DNA from: Pedobacter terrae
GTDB lineage: Bacteria > Bacteroidota > Bacteroidia > Sphingobacteriales > Sphingobacteriaceae
DNA length: 64,000 nt
Direction of reading: 5' to 3'
Assembly (NCBI RefSeq): GCF_900100705.1
Contig: NZ_FNCH01000003.1
Coordinates: forward strand, 1 to 64,000
Under the pieces are notes generated by a model. That model was given only the letters and a program-made list of their open reading frames with translations. It searched no databases and was not told the origin of the DNA. Position 1 is the stretch's first letter. Each line of letters opens with the position of its first letter. This document shows, one piece after another, positions 35,807-43,510 of this stretch. Both the position numbers and the translations under genes were made by a program.

Positions 35807-36130
35807 TTAGTCTGCTAAAATTACCGCAGTACCATTGGCGCTTACCATCAGCATACTTCCGCCGCTGCCCACGGTTTCGTAATCTAAGTCAACACCAACA
35901 ATAGCATTTGCGCCAAGTGCGGCCGCATACTGTTGCATTTCGTTAACTGCAGTATCTTTACCCTCTCTTAAAACACGTTCGTAAGAACTCGATCTGCCTC
36001 CTACTATATCTGTTATTCCGGCAAATAAATCTTTAAAAATATTTGCGCCAATAATGGTTTCTCCGGTTACTAAACCAATATATTTTATAATTTTTCTGCC
36101 CTCAACTGTAGGCGTTGTGGTTACCAACAT
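35807..36130 (-). CDS. YbjQ family protein (UPF0145, putative heavy-metal binding)
   Basis: A 107-residue protein of the YbjQ/UPF0145 family, which forms pentamers. It reads [51 protein letters not shown], matching the family pattern of a strand, IxGExxxGxN and GGRSxxYE, then [14 protein letters not shown]. Its role is unknown; metal binding is predicted only. It is convergent with pfkA and separated from it by the terminator at 35743-35780. Confidence 0.92.
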   Translation of the reverse strand: MLVTTTPTVEGRKIIKYIGLVTGETIIGANIFKDLFAGITDIVGGRSSSYERVLREGKDTAVNEMQQYAAALGANAIVGVDLDYETVGSGGSMLMVSANGTAVILAD

Positions 36131-36308
36131 AGTTTTAGTTTTTTATAATTAGAGCAATTTTTCTAAAAAATGTTACATTTTTCAGAAAGCCTTATTAAGC
36201 AATTTTAAAATGGTTTTTGCTGCTAAAAACGAAGGGCAAGAAAGGTTTTAAAAAAATAAATTTATGAAATAGCCAATGCTTTTGCATCACTATAAAAAAT
36301 TATTTGCT

Positions 36309-39300
36309 ATGAGCACATCTAAAACTTTACTCCTCCTACCCTTGTTGTTGATCGCTTTTTTTGTTGACGCACAAATGCCGGTTTTAAAAGTACAACAAGC
36401 CGAAACCGCAGAACAGAAAAATGCCGTTAAACTTAAAAAACTGAATATCGATGTACAGATAACAGGGAACATTGCTTCAACGGTAATGACAATGACCTTT
36501 TATAATAGCAGTAACCGCATTTTAGAGGGAGAACTTACCTTCCCGATGCCGGATGGAGTAAGCATTAGCCGTTATGCTTTAGATATTAATGGAAAAATGC
36601 GCGAAGCAGTACCTGTAGAAAAAGCAAAAGCAACCGAAGTTTTTGAAAGTATTGAGCGCAGAAGGGTTGATCCTGGGCTGCTTGAGAAAGTTGAGGGGAA
36701 TAATTTTCGTACCAGGATATATCCTTTGCCTGCACATGGCAGCAGGACCATCATTGTTGGGTACGAAGAAGAATTAAATTTTAATAATGCCAATGTTTTG
36801 AGATATCATCTCCCTTTAGATTATAATCAGGCCATTGAAAATTTTAGTTTAAAAACTACCGTTTTCGAAAGCGTTATCAAGCCAGAGCTTGACGAACAGC
36901 CTGATGGCAGTTTTGATTTAAAGGCCAATGGGAATACCTATGTTGGCGAGATTAATAAAATCAATTACCAACCCCAAAGAGGCCTTACTATTAATTTACC
37001 AAAGCGAAATAACCTGCCTGAGGTACAAATGCAAAAAGCATCATCTGGTTACTACTTTTTGGTGAATGTTTTTCCTAAAATGGACCACCGGGAGCGTATT
37101 TGGGGCAATAATATCGGTTTGATCTGGGATGTATCGTTAAGCGGTCTTCAACGTAATACGGATAAAGAGATGGCATTGCTGGATTTAATCATCAGGCAAA
37201 AACAAAATTTAACCATACAATTGGGTTTAGTAAACAACGGCTTTAAAAATGCAGGCACTTTTGTTATCGCTAATGGCAATTGGTCAATTTTAAAAGATAA
37301 ACTGAAAAACCTGGTTTACGACGGTGGTACAAATTTCAGCGCGATTAATCCAAAGTTTATTGAGGCAGACGAATATCTTTTGTTTACTGATGGCTTATCT
37401 ACCTTTGGAAGAAATACCGTTGCTTTAAATAAACCTGTTCATTGTATTAATACAGCATTAAAAGCAGATTATAGTACCTTGAAATACATTACCTTAAAAA
37501 CAGGCGGACAATTTGTAAACCTTAATTCCATAACTGTTAATGAGGCATTTAAACAATTGAGCCAGCAGAACCTTCAGTTCTTAGGAATTAAGAATGGAAA
37601 CAGTATCAGGCAAACCTATCCTTCAATGAAGGTAAATGCAAATGGCCATTTTTCATTGGCAGGCATTATGAGCGATTTTAATACCGAATTTATACTGCAA
37701 TTCGGCTTTGGAAATACCGTGGTTGCAGAGCAGGTTGTTCGCTTAAATGCTACAGAGCATACTTTAAGTAGTATTGATGTAAGCCGGGTTTGGGCGCAAA
37801 AGAAAATTGCTGAAATGGATATCCGGTACGAAGAAAACAAAGATGATATCAGCATTTTAAGTAAACAGTTTGGTATTGTTACCCGAAATACCAGTTTGAT
37901 CGTATTAGAGAATCTGGATGATTACCTACGCTATGATATAGTTCCCCCAGTTGAATTGCAGCAGGCTTATCATGCTGTATTAAAGCAGCGCAGAACTGAT
38001 CTTTTAGAACATAAACAAGACCTGATCAATGCTGCGGTAGTCATGACTAAAGATTTGAAAACCTGGTGGAATACCGATTTTTACTATAAAGAACCTGGAA
38101 AGAAAAAGGAAAGTTACCCTAATCCGGCACAAAGGGATGTAAAAGGAGATCCAACGGCCGATATGATGATGAGCGAACCCATTCCGGTAACCCCCCCGGT
38201 CGTAACAGCTGCTCCACCTGAGAGGGCTGCCAACAGAGATAAAGAGACCAATCAATTAAATGAAGTAGTAGTTGTAGGCTATGGATCTCAACAGAAAAGT
38301 GCTGTCGTCGGGTCTGTCGCAACAATTCGGGGAAATGCTTCAAATGCGCTTCAAGGTAGGGTTGCAGGAGTGCAGGTAGGAAAAGTTGAGGGCAAGAGGA
38401 TGTCGCCAACATCTCCGCCACAACAGCCCACCATCGTTATCCCGGAATTTAAAAGTGATAAAGACTATATGAAAAATTTGGTTGGTAAACCGGATAGCGC
38501 TTATCAGGCTTATTTAAAAATGCGTTCGAGATATATTTCAACACCGATGTTTTATTTTGATGTGGCGAATTGGTTTTATCAGCAAAAAGATAGTGTGAGG
38601 GCCTTAACCATTTTAAGTAATATTGCTGATTTAGATCTGGAGAATACTGATTTATATAAAACCCTGGCCTATAAACTAAAACAGACAGGCAATTATAAAG
38701 ATGAGCTTTTTATCACTCAAAAAGTTTTGCAATGGCGTCCAATGGATGCCCAGAGTTACCGCGATTATGCTCTGGCGCTGGCAGATAATGGTCAATATCA
38801 GCCAGCTTTGGATAATTTATATAAGGTTCTTACTCAAAGTTACAATGCTCAGATTGCAGATAGAGACCAGGGTATTGAGGAAATTGTGATTTCTGAGATG
38901 AATAACCTCCTGGCAAAACATGGCAATAAACTTAGTACAAAAGGAATCGATAAACGGTTGATCCAGCCTCTGCCGGTAGATGTGCGTGTGGTACTCAACT
39001 GGAATAAAAATGATACCGATATCGACCTTTGGCTGACCGATCCTACTGGCGAAAAAGGATATTATGGAAACTCCAGAACGAAAATTGGCGGAAGGATCAG
39101 TAACGATTTTACGTCAGGCTATGGCCCGGAGCAGTTTATGCTTAAAAAAGCCGTAAAAGGAAAGTATAAGATAGAGGTAAATTATTATGGCGATCGGCAG
39201 ATCAATATTAGCGGACCAACAACAGTAACAGCGGAAATTTATACCCGCTATGCCACCGGTAAACAGGAGCGAAAAATCATCGTAATGCCACTTGCAGCAG

Positions 39301-39341
39301 GCAGTGGTGGTGGAAATTTTGTAGGGGAATTTAACTTTTAG
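36309..39341 (+). CDS. VIT domain protein with a TonB-plug-like segment, TPR-like region and DUF2135
   Basis: A 1010-residue secreted protein (signal peptide ends near FVDAQ-MPVL). Residues about 25-150 form a VIT (vault/inter-alpha-trypsin) domain, with TMTFYNSSNRILEGELTFPMPDG and VEGNNFRTRIYPLPAHGSRTIIVGYEEEL. A vWA-like region follows (about 240-400, degenerate MIDAS-type DGGTNFSA). Residues 649-690 contain NEVVVVGYGSQQKSA and NALQGRVAGVQVGK, which copy the SusC-type TonB-dependent receptor plug start; no barrel follows. Then TPR-like helices (about 725-870) and a DUF2135 domain (about 895-990, VRVVLNWNKNDTDIDLWL). The function is unknown; a surface or periplasmic adhesion/scaffold role is guesswork. 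Confidence 0.85.
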   Translation: MSTSKTLLLLPLLLIAFFVDAQMPVLKVQQAETAEQKNAVKLKKLNIDVQITGNIASTVMTMTFYNSSNRILEGELTFPMPDGVSISRYALDINGKMREAVPVEKAKATEVFESIERRRVDPGLLEKVEGNNFRTRIYPLPAHGSRTIIVGYEEELNFNNANVLRYHLPLDYNQAIENFSLKTTVFESVIKPELDEQPDGSFDLKANGNTYVGEINKINYQPQRGLTINLPKRNNLPEVQMQKASSGYYFLVNVFPKMDHRERIWGNNIGLIWDVSLSGLQRNTDKEMALLDLIIRQKQNLTIQLGLVNNGFKNAGTFVIANGNWSILKDKLKNLVYDGGTNFSAINPKFIEADEYLLFTDGLSTFGRNTVALNKPVHCINTALKADYSTLKYITLKTGGQFVNLNSITVNEAFKQLSQQNLQFLGIKNGNSIRQTYPSMKVNANGHFSLAGIMSDFNTEFILQFGFGNTVVAEQVVRLNATEHTLSSIDVSRVWAQKKIAEMDIRYEENKDDISILSKQFGIVTRNTSLIVLENLDDYLRYDIVPPVELQQAYHAVLKQRRTDLLEHKQDLINAAVVMTKDLKTWWNTDFYYKEPGKKKESYPNPAQRDVKGDPTADMMMSEPIPVTPPVVTAAPPERAANRDKETNQLNEVVVVGYGSQQKSAVVGSVATIRGNASNALQGRVAGVQVGKVEGKRMSPTSPPQQPTIVIPEFKSDKDYMKNLVGKPDSAYQAYLKMRSRYISTPMFYFDVANWFYQQKDSVRALTILSNIADLDLENTDLYKTLAYKLKQTGNYKDELFITQKVLQWRPMDAQSYRDYALALADNGQYQPALDNLYKVLTQSYNAQIADRDQGIEEIVISEMNNLLAKHGNKLSTKGIDKRLIQPLPVDVRVVLNWNKNDTDIDLWLTDPTGEKGYYGNSRTKIGGRISNDFTSGYGPEQFMLKKAVKGKYKIEVNYYGDRQINISGPTTVTAEIYTRYATGKQERKIIVMPLAAGSGGGNFVGEFNF

Positions 39342-39361
39342 GATTATATGGATTAATTGCA

Positions 39362-39395
39362 TTCATAGGCATCGACTTAAGCCGATGCCTATGAA
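39362..39395. terminator. Near-perfect 34-bp palindrome between convergent genes
   Basis: TTCATAGGCATCG (39362-39374) pairs with CGATGCCTATGAA (39383-39395); the 8-nt loop contains CTTAAG, itself a palindrome, so almost the whole 34 nt is symmetric. It lies between convergent stops (39341 and 39402), where a bidirectional terminator is expected, but no T-tract follows on either strand. Confidence 0.5.
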
Positions 39396-39401
39396 ATAAT
39401 A

Positions 39402-39923
39402 TTATAACAACAAACCCGCTACCTCTTCCCAGTTATTTACGCGTTCATACGCTGTAACCAGCAAATTATGCGGAGAGGTAAATAATAAAGGCCTGCCGCT
39501 AAAATTTATAAAGTTTTTAGTGCGGTCGTCAATGATGATGTCAACATTCACAATTTTATTTCCGCAGAACATAATGTGCTGCCAGTCGATGAAAGGGAAA
39601 TGTTCAGCCAGCCAATCATACTTATCCACTAGTGAATTACGGAACTCCATTGCTGCTGAAACAATGTAAACATCATATTTCTGTTGTAGGGCCTTAATTA
39701 CGCGTTGACTATCAGCAATAACATCGAGATCACGAAAAAAACCAGGCTCATTGATATATTCGAACCATTTCTGATTTATATCTTGTGGAACATGGTGATA
39801 GATTTCATTCCCCGCGTCAATTTTTAAGTCTAAAGGGACATTAAAATCCCGGTTATAAAGTTTAATAAATTTTCCAACGGCATCGGCAATCACCTCGTCC
39901 ATATCAATCGCTATTCTTTCCAT
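39402..39923 (-). CDS. 5'(3')-deoxyribonucleotidase-like HAD phosphatase
   Basis: A 173-residue HAD-superfamily protein resembling the NT5C (5' nucleotidase, deoxy) family. Motif I is DMDEVIADAVGKF near residue 6 (DxDxV); motif II is in IVSAAM; motif III/IV are CGNKIVNVDIIIDDRTKNF (DD with the preceding GNK lysine). The family removes phosphate from deoxynucleoside monophosphates and is often found as single-gene units in Bacteroidota. Specificity is not decided here. Confidence 0.88.
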   Translation of the reverse strand: MERIAIDMDEVIADAVGKFIKLYNRDFNVPLDLKIDAGNEIYHHVPQDINQKWFEYINEPGFFRDLDVIADSQRVIKALQQKYDVYIVSAAMEFRNSLVDKYDWLAEHFPFIDWQHIMFCGNKIVNVDIIIDDRTKNFINFSGRPLLFTSPHNLLVTAYERVNNWEEVAGLLL

Positions 39924-40003
39924 TTGTATCTGCAGTTATTTTTGGCGTAAATATCCTGAAAACAAAGAAATTAAACTATGTTTTTAATTTCCAGGATTTT
40001 AGT

Positions 40004-40036
40004 TATCTTTGCAGCCCCGCAGCATGAAGCTCCGGG
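40004..40036 (+). promoter_or_regulatory. rpsP promoter -7 box and leader hairpin
   Basis: TATCTTTG (40004-40011) is an exact TAnnTTTG. Immediately after it, CCCG (40016-40019), C, AGC, ATGAA, GCT, C, CGGG (40033-40036) make a stem-loop at the very 5' end of the predicted mRNA; the rpsP ATG follows at 40068. The hairpin could stabilise the mRNA or act in feedback control of S16. Confidence 0.55.
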
Positions 40037-40067
40037 AACTATGTTGAATACATAAATACAAAAGAAA

Positions 40068-40613
40068 ATGGCAACTAAAATCAGATTGCAAAGATTCGGT
40101 AAAAAAGGAAAACCTTTTTTCCACGTTGTGGTAGCAGATTCTCGCTCTCCACGTGATGGTAAATTTATTGAGCGTTTAGGTTCTTACAACCCAAATACCA
40201 ATCCTGCTACCATCGAAATTAACTTCGAAAAAACTTTAGCTTGGGTTAACAGTGGTGCACAACCAACTGATACTGCTCGCGCTATCCTTTCTTACAAAGG
40301 TGTTTTATACAAAAAACACTTAGAAGGTGGTGTTAAAAAAGGAGCTTTAACTCAAGAACAGGCAGATGAAAAATTTGCAGCTTGGTTAGATGCTAAAGCG
40401 GGTAAAATTTCTGGTAAAACAGAAGGTTTAGCTACTTCTAAAGCAGATGCACGTAAAGCAGCATTAGCAGCAGAAGCTAAGAAAAAAGAAGATAAAGCAG
40501 CAGCTATCGCAGCCAAAAATGCACCAGTTGCAGAAGAGGTTGTGGAAGAAGAAGCTCCAGCTGTTGAGGCTGAAGCAACTGAAGAAGCTCCTAAAGAAGA
40601 AGGCGCAGAATAG
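40068..40613 (+). CDS. rpsP: 30S ribosomal protein S16, long form
   Basis: Ribosomal protein bS16, needed for assembly of the small subunit. Residues about 1-85 are the S16 domain: [49 protein letters not shown], then [22 protein letters not shown]. The protein is 181 residues, about twice the usual 80-90, because of a C-terminal tail rich in Ala, Glu and Lys ([35 protein letters not shown]). Such tails are common in Bacteroidota S16. It heads the rpsP-rimM-trmD-rplS set, which here is interrupted. A strong terminator follows at 40635. Confidence 0.97.
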   Translation: MATKIRLQRFGKKGKPFFHVVVADSRSPRDGKFIERLGSYNPNTNPATIEINFEKTLAWVNSGAQPTDTARAILSYKGVLYKKHLEGGVKKGALTQEQADEKFAAWLDAKAGKISGKTEGLATSKADARKAALAAEAKKKEDKAAAIAAKNAPVAEEVVEEEAPAVEAEATEEAPKEEGAE

Positions 40614-40634
40614 TTTTAATTATTTTGTCTCATG

Positions 40635-40669
40635 AAATAGCGTTCCGATCTCCGGAACGCTATTTTTAT
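40635..40669 (+). terminator. Terminator after rpsP
   Basis: Thirteen-bp perfect stem AAATAGCGTTCCG (40635-40647) / CGGAACGCTATTT (40653-40665), 5-nt loop, T-rich tail TTTTTATT. It limits read-through from rpsP into rimM. Confidence 0.9.
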
Positions 40670-40673
40670 TAAT

Positions 40674-40728
40674 ACCCCTTGCCCCTAAAGGGGGGTGTTA
40701 ATAAGTCCCCTTTAGGGGATTTAGGGTA
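40674..40728. repeat. GCCCCTAAAGGGG / CCCCTTTAGGGG repeat element
   Basis: Two small palindromes CCCCTAAAGGGG and CCCCTTTAGGGG are separated by GGTGTTAATAAGT, and the outer ends CCCTTGCCCCTAA / TTAGGG(G) are inverted copies. It resembles other short dispersed repeats of the group. It sits just before the rimM start and probably carries its upstream sequence. Confidence 0.5.
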
Positions 40729-40731
40729 GAT

Positions 40732-41262
40732 ATGAAACACGAAGAAGCATTTTACATCGGTTACGTAACCAAAACGAGAGGTTTAAAAGGAGAAGTTCAG
40801 GTATTTTTTGAATTTGACGAATACGAACAGCTCGAGTTTGACGTGATATTTGCTGATATGAATGGCAAGCTCGTTCCATATTTTGTAGCCTCGGCAAAAC
40901 TACAGGCCAATAAAACCGGCTACTTCAATTTTGATGATGCTGATCATATCGATAAAGTGCAGCCCTTATTAAAAAAGAAATTGTACCTACCCCTTTCGCA
41001 AATGCCCGAACGCGAAGAAGGAGAATTTTTCTATACCGATTTTAAAGGTTACTTAGCGATAGATGAAACTTTAGGCGAATTGGGCGAAATTCTGGAAGTA
41101 AACGAATATCCACAGCAATTTGTGGCTACGGTGATGTATAAAGAAACGGAAGTCCTGTTTCCGCTAAACGAAGATTTTATTGTCGAATACGATGAGGATG
41201 AAAAGGTCCTCACCCTTAATTTACCTGAAGGTTTGCTGGATGTGTATCTGGAAAATAAATAG
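40732..41262 (+). CDS. rimM: Ribosome maturation factor RimM
   Basis: It binds S19 and the 30S subunit during 16S maturation. The 176-residue protein has the N-terminal barrel FYIGYVTKTRGLKGEVQVFFEFDEYEQLEFDVIF and the PRC-barrel C-terminal half (FTDFKGYLAIDETLGELGEILEVNEYPQQFVATV; VLFPLNEDFIVEYDEDEKVLTLNLPEGLLDVYL). Length and domain order are normal. Its expected neighbours are rpsP and trmD; rpsP is directly upstream, but a lipoprotein gene separates it from trmD. Confidence 0.95.
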   Translation: MKHEEAFYIGYVTKTRGLKGEVQVFFEFDEYEQLEFDVIFADMNGKLVPYFVASAKLQANKTGYFNFDDADHIDKVQPLLKKKLYLPLSQMPEREEGEFFYTDFKGYLAIDETLGELGEILEVNEYPQQFVATVMYKETEVLFPLNEDFIVEYDEDEKVLTLNLPEGLLDVYLENK

Positions 41263-41335
41263 TCTGACATACTAAAATTAATTATCATGATATAGATCTA
41301 AATTTTTATATTGGCTGTATCTAATTAATTCTTTT

Positions 41336-41764
41336 ATGTTCAAAAAATGCGCTAAAGCCATTGCGGTACTTTTAATCACAGCTTCATTTCAATCCTGCAC
41401 CACACAAAAACTATCTTTTAAAGCTAACAAACCCTTAGTTGGGATTTGGCAAAATATTAAAGAACCAGCATCTTTTATCACTTATACTGAAGATGGCCAT
41501 TTTTACAATAGTTATAAGGAGGGCGAAAACCAGGTGATTACGCATAGTGGTAATTACAAAATTATAGGGAATGATGCCTATTTGCTTGATATCACGTATG
41601 AATTGCCTAACAGAAAGTATGCACTAAAAGATCGTCAGTATATCAATCATTATGTTTTTGGAAAGGATCTGAAAAGCGTAAAGCTTACCGGGGTGGTATC
41701 TGGTAAATCTGGTTCTGATACCCTTAAATGGGAAGAAAATATGGTGAAAGTGAAATCGTTTTAG
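41336..41764 (+). CDS. Putative lipoprotein, lipocalin-like/DUF4488-like
   Basis: A 142-residue protein with a type II signal peptide (MFKKCAKAIAVLLITASFQSC, lipobox SFQSC so the mature start is Cys-21). The mature part reads LVGIWQNIKEPASFITYTEDGHFYNSYKEGENQVITHSGNYKI, an N-terminal strand G-x-W typical of lipocalin-like small domains, in the style of DUF4488, with no motif that decides. Function unknown. It interrupts the rimM-trmD pair; about 74 nt separate it from rimM. Confidence 0.65.
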   Translation: MFKKCAKAIAVLLITASFQSCTTQKLSFKANKPLVGIWQNIKEPASFITYTEDGHFYNSYKEGENQVITHSGNYKIIGNDAYLLDITYELPNRKYALKDRQYINHYVFGKDLKSVKLTGVVSGKSGSDTLKWEENMVKVKSF

Positions 41765-42125
41765 CGCTACATTCAAACTTTTTTCTCGTGGCTCTTCTTC
41801 TTAAGCTCGAATTATATTCTTGCCAGAAGCAAGCAACGTTATCTGATTTTATTGGTGTAAGGGAGTTGGTAACTCCGCCCCGCCAGGCTGATGCTTCTCC
41901 TATGTCTTTTCTGTTAACCCTTAAAGAATTTGCTGCTAAACAAGTTGGTGAAAAGAAACTTATGAATGGCAGAAAGAATGGCGTAGACTAGATAAATTTA
42001 AAAAAGCTAAATATTTGTCTCCGTTGTTATTGTTTGTATAACCCAATATTCGTCAGTGAGTCTCCAACAGAAATAGGTTGGTATTGCTGCTAGTATGTTC
42101 TGTTTATATTTGGCGGTCAAAAGGC
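41765..42125 (+). other. Gap with no supported gene between the lipoprotein and trmD
   Basis: About 360 nt. The only long reading frame (41728-41991) overlaps the preceding gene, has no recognisable motif, and has uneven composition; I do not call it a gene. A short GAGTTGGTAACTC palindrome lies near 41862-41874. Nothing else that I can name. Confidence 0.4.
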
Positions 42126-42133
42126 TATCTTTG
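42126..42133 (+). promoter_or_regulatory. -7 promoter box 4 nt upstream of trmD
   Basis: TATCTTTG, then TATT, then ATG at 42138. It is identical in layout to the DsbA gene start at 11385-11397 and predicts a leaderless trmD mRNA. Confidence 0.6.
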
Positions 42134-42137
42134 TATT

Positions 42138-42812
42138 ATGCGTTTCGATATTATTACAGTTTTGCCAGCTTTATTAGAGAGCCCTTTTGCCCATTCAATT
42201 TTACAGCGTGCACAAAAAAAAGGCATTGCCGAAATTGTTGTGCATAACCTGAGGGATTATGCTACCAACAAACAAAAAAGTGTAGACGATTATCAGTACG
42301 GCGGTGGTAGTGGTATGGTAATGAGTATTGAGCCTTTTGCAGCTTGTATTGAAAAACTTCAGACAGAGAGGGAATATGATGAGATTATATTCATGAGTCC
42401 GGATGGTGTTACTTTAAACCAGAGTACGGCAAATGAGTTGTCTATTAAAAAGAACATCATTATTCTTTGTGGCCACTACAAGGGCATAGATCAGCGTATA
42501 CGCGATATCTTTGTAACCAGGGAGATTTCTGTTGGCGATTATGTTTTAAGCGGAGGAGAGCTTCCTGCTGCCATTGTGGTAGATGCTGTGGTGCGTTTAA
42601 TCCCCGGGGTTTTAAATGACGAGACTTCTGCCCTATCTGATAGTTTTCAGGGAGAATTGCTTGATGCTCCAGTTTATACCCGGCCTGCAGATTGGCGTGG
42701 ACATAAAGTACCTGATGTTTTATTAAGCGGCCATGAGGCAAAAGTGAATGAGTGGAGACACGAACAGGCCTTAGAACGGACTAAAACGCGCCGCCCTGAT
42801 CTTTTGGAATAA
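42138..42812 (+). CDS. trmD: tRNA (guanine(37)-N1)-methyltransferase TrmD
   Basis: It methylates G37 of tRNAs, preventing +1 frameshifts. The 224-residue protein has the SPOUT knot: [65 protein letters not shown], and the C-terminal [31 protein letters not shown]. The ATG at 42138 matches the family N-terminus and follows a -7 box by 4 nt; the alternative start at 42078 is far upstream of the conserved start. Downstream is the inserted two-component block rather than rplS. Confidence 0.96.
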   Translation: MRFDIITVLPALLESPFAHSILQRAQKKGIAEIVVHNLRDYATNKQKSVDDYQYGGGSGMVMSIEPFAACIEKLQTEREYDEIIFMSPDGVTLNQSTANELSIKKNIIILCGHYKGIDQRIRDIFVTREISVGDYVLSGGELPAAIVVDAVVRLIPGVLNDETSALSDSFQGELLDAPVYTRPADWRGHKVPDVLLSGHEAKVNEWRHEQALERTKTRRPDLLE

Positions 42813-42874
42813 AATTTCCTTGTAAATAATAAAGGTAAATTCTATTTAGGAGAAACGCTTCTAGTCTCAACAAT

Positions 42875-43510
42875 ATGTCCAAACAGATAGTAATTTGTGA
42901 TGATCATTTACTTTTTTTAAATGGCATTTCCGAATTGCTTAAAAATACGGGGAACAACTACTGCATTTTTAAATTTAGCGATGTACATTCCTGCAGAAGC
43001 CATTTAATGCAAAACGTTGCTGATATTTTCATCTGTGATTTAAATATTAACCACTTTGATGGATTTGTATTGATTGAAGAACTCAAATCGCAGCTAAAAG
43101 ACACTAAAATAATTGTCCTTACTGCTTATTATGAAGATTTTCTAATTCAAAAGGCAAGAAAACTGGGTGTAAACGCTTTTCTGAAAAAAGAAACACCGGC
43201 AGATGAACTTATCAGTGTTATTGAAGCAAATAAAAAAACGGCATTTTATACCAATAAGAGTGATAAAAAGGGAGAAAGTGTATACAGCGCCATTGATGGT
43301 TCAATCATTAATAAATTCCGGATATCCAGACAGGAAAAAGAGATCATCAAATTAATCATCAAAGGATTAACCAGTAAAGAAATTGCTGAAGTACTATTTA
43401 TCAGCATAACAACCGTAACAACCCATCGCAAGAACATCCACCGGAAGTTGGAAATCAATAACAGCAGTTCGCTCATTAAATTTGCTCATGAGAATAACCT
43501 ACTTGATTAG
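42875..43510 (+). CDS. LuxR/NarL family response regulator (system 2)
   Basis: A 211-residue response regulator: receiver with ICDDHLLFLNGISELL and phosphoacceptor D55 in IFICDLNINHFDGF, K in FLKKETPADEL, then a LuxR-type helix-turn-helix ISRQEKEIIKLIIKGLTSKEIAEVLFISITTVTTHRKNI. It overlaps the sensor kinase gene by 23 nt. Similar in layout and recognition helix to the regulator of system 1 (22779-23432), supporting a shared binding-site family. Confidence 0.92.
   Translation: MSKQIVICDDHLLFLNGISELLKNTGNNYCIFKFSDVHSCRSHLMQNVADIFICDLNINHFDGFVLIEELKSQLKDTKIIVLTAYYEDFLIQKARKLGVNAFLKKETPADELISVIEANKKTAFYTNKSDKKGESVYSAIDGSIINKFRISRQEKEIIKLIIKGLTSKEIAEVLFISITTVTTHRKNIHRKLEINNSSSLIKFAHENNLLD

Noticed and set aside
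40674..40728. CCCCTAAAGGGG array as a CRISPR-like repeat
   Set aside because: Only two short palindromes with a single spacer; no periodic spacing and no cas genes.
41728..41991. 87-residue frame after the lipoprotein gene
   Set aside because: It starts inside the lipoprotein coding region in another frame and has no family marks. It might be a remnant but I cannot support it.
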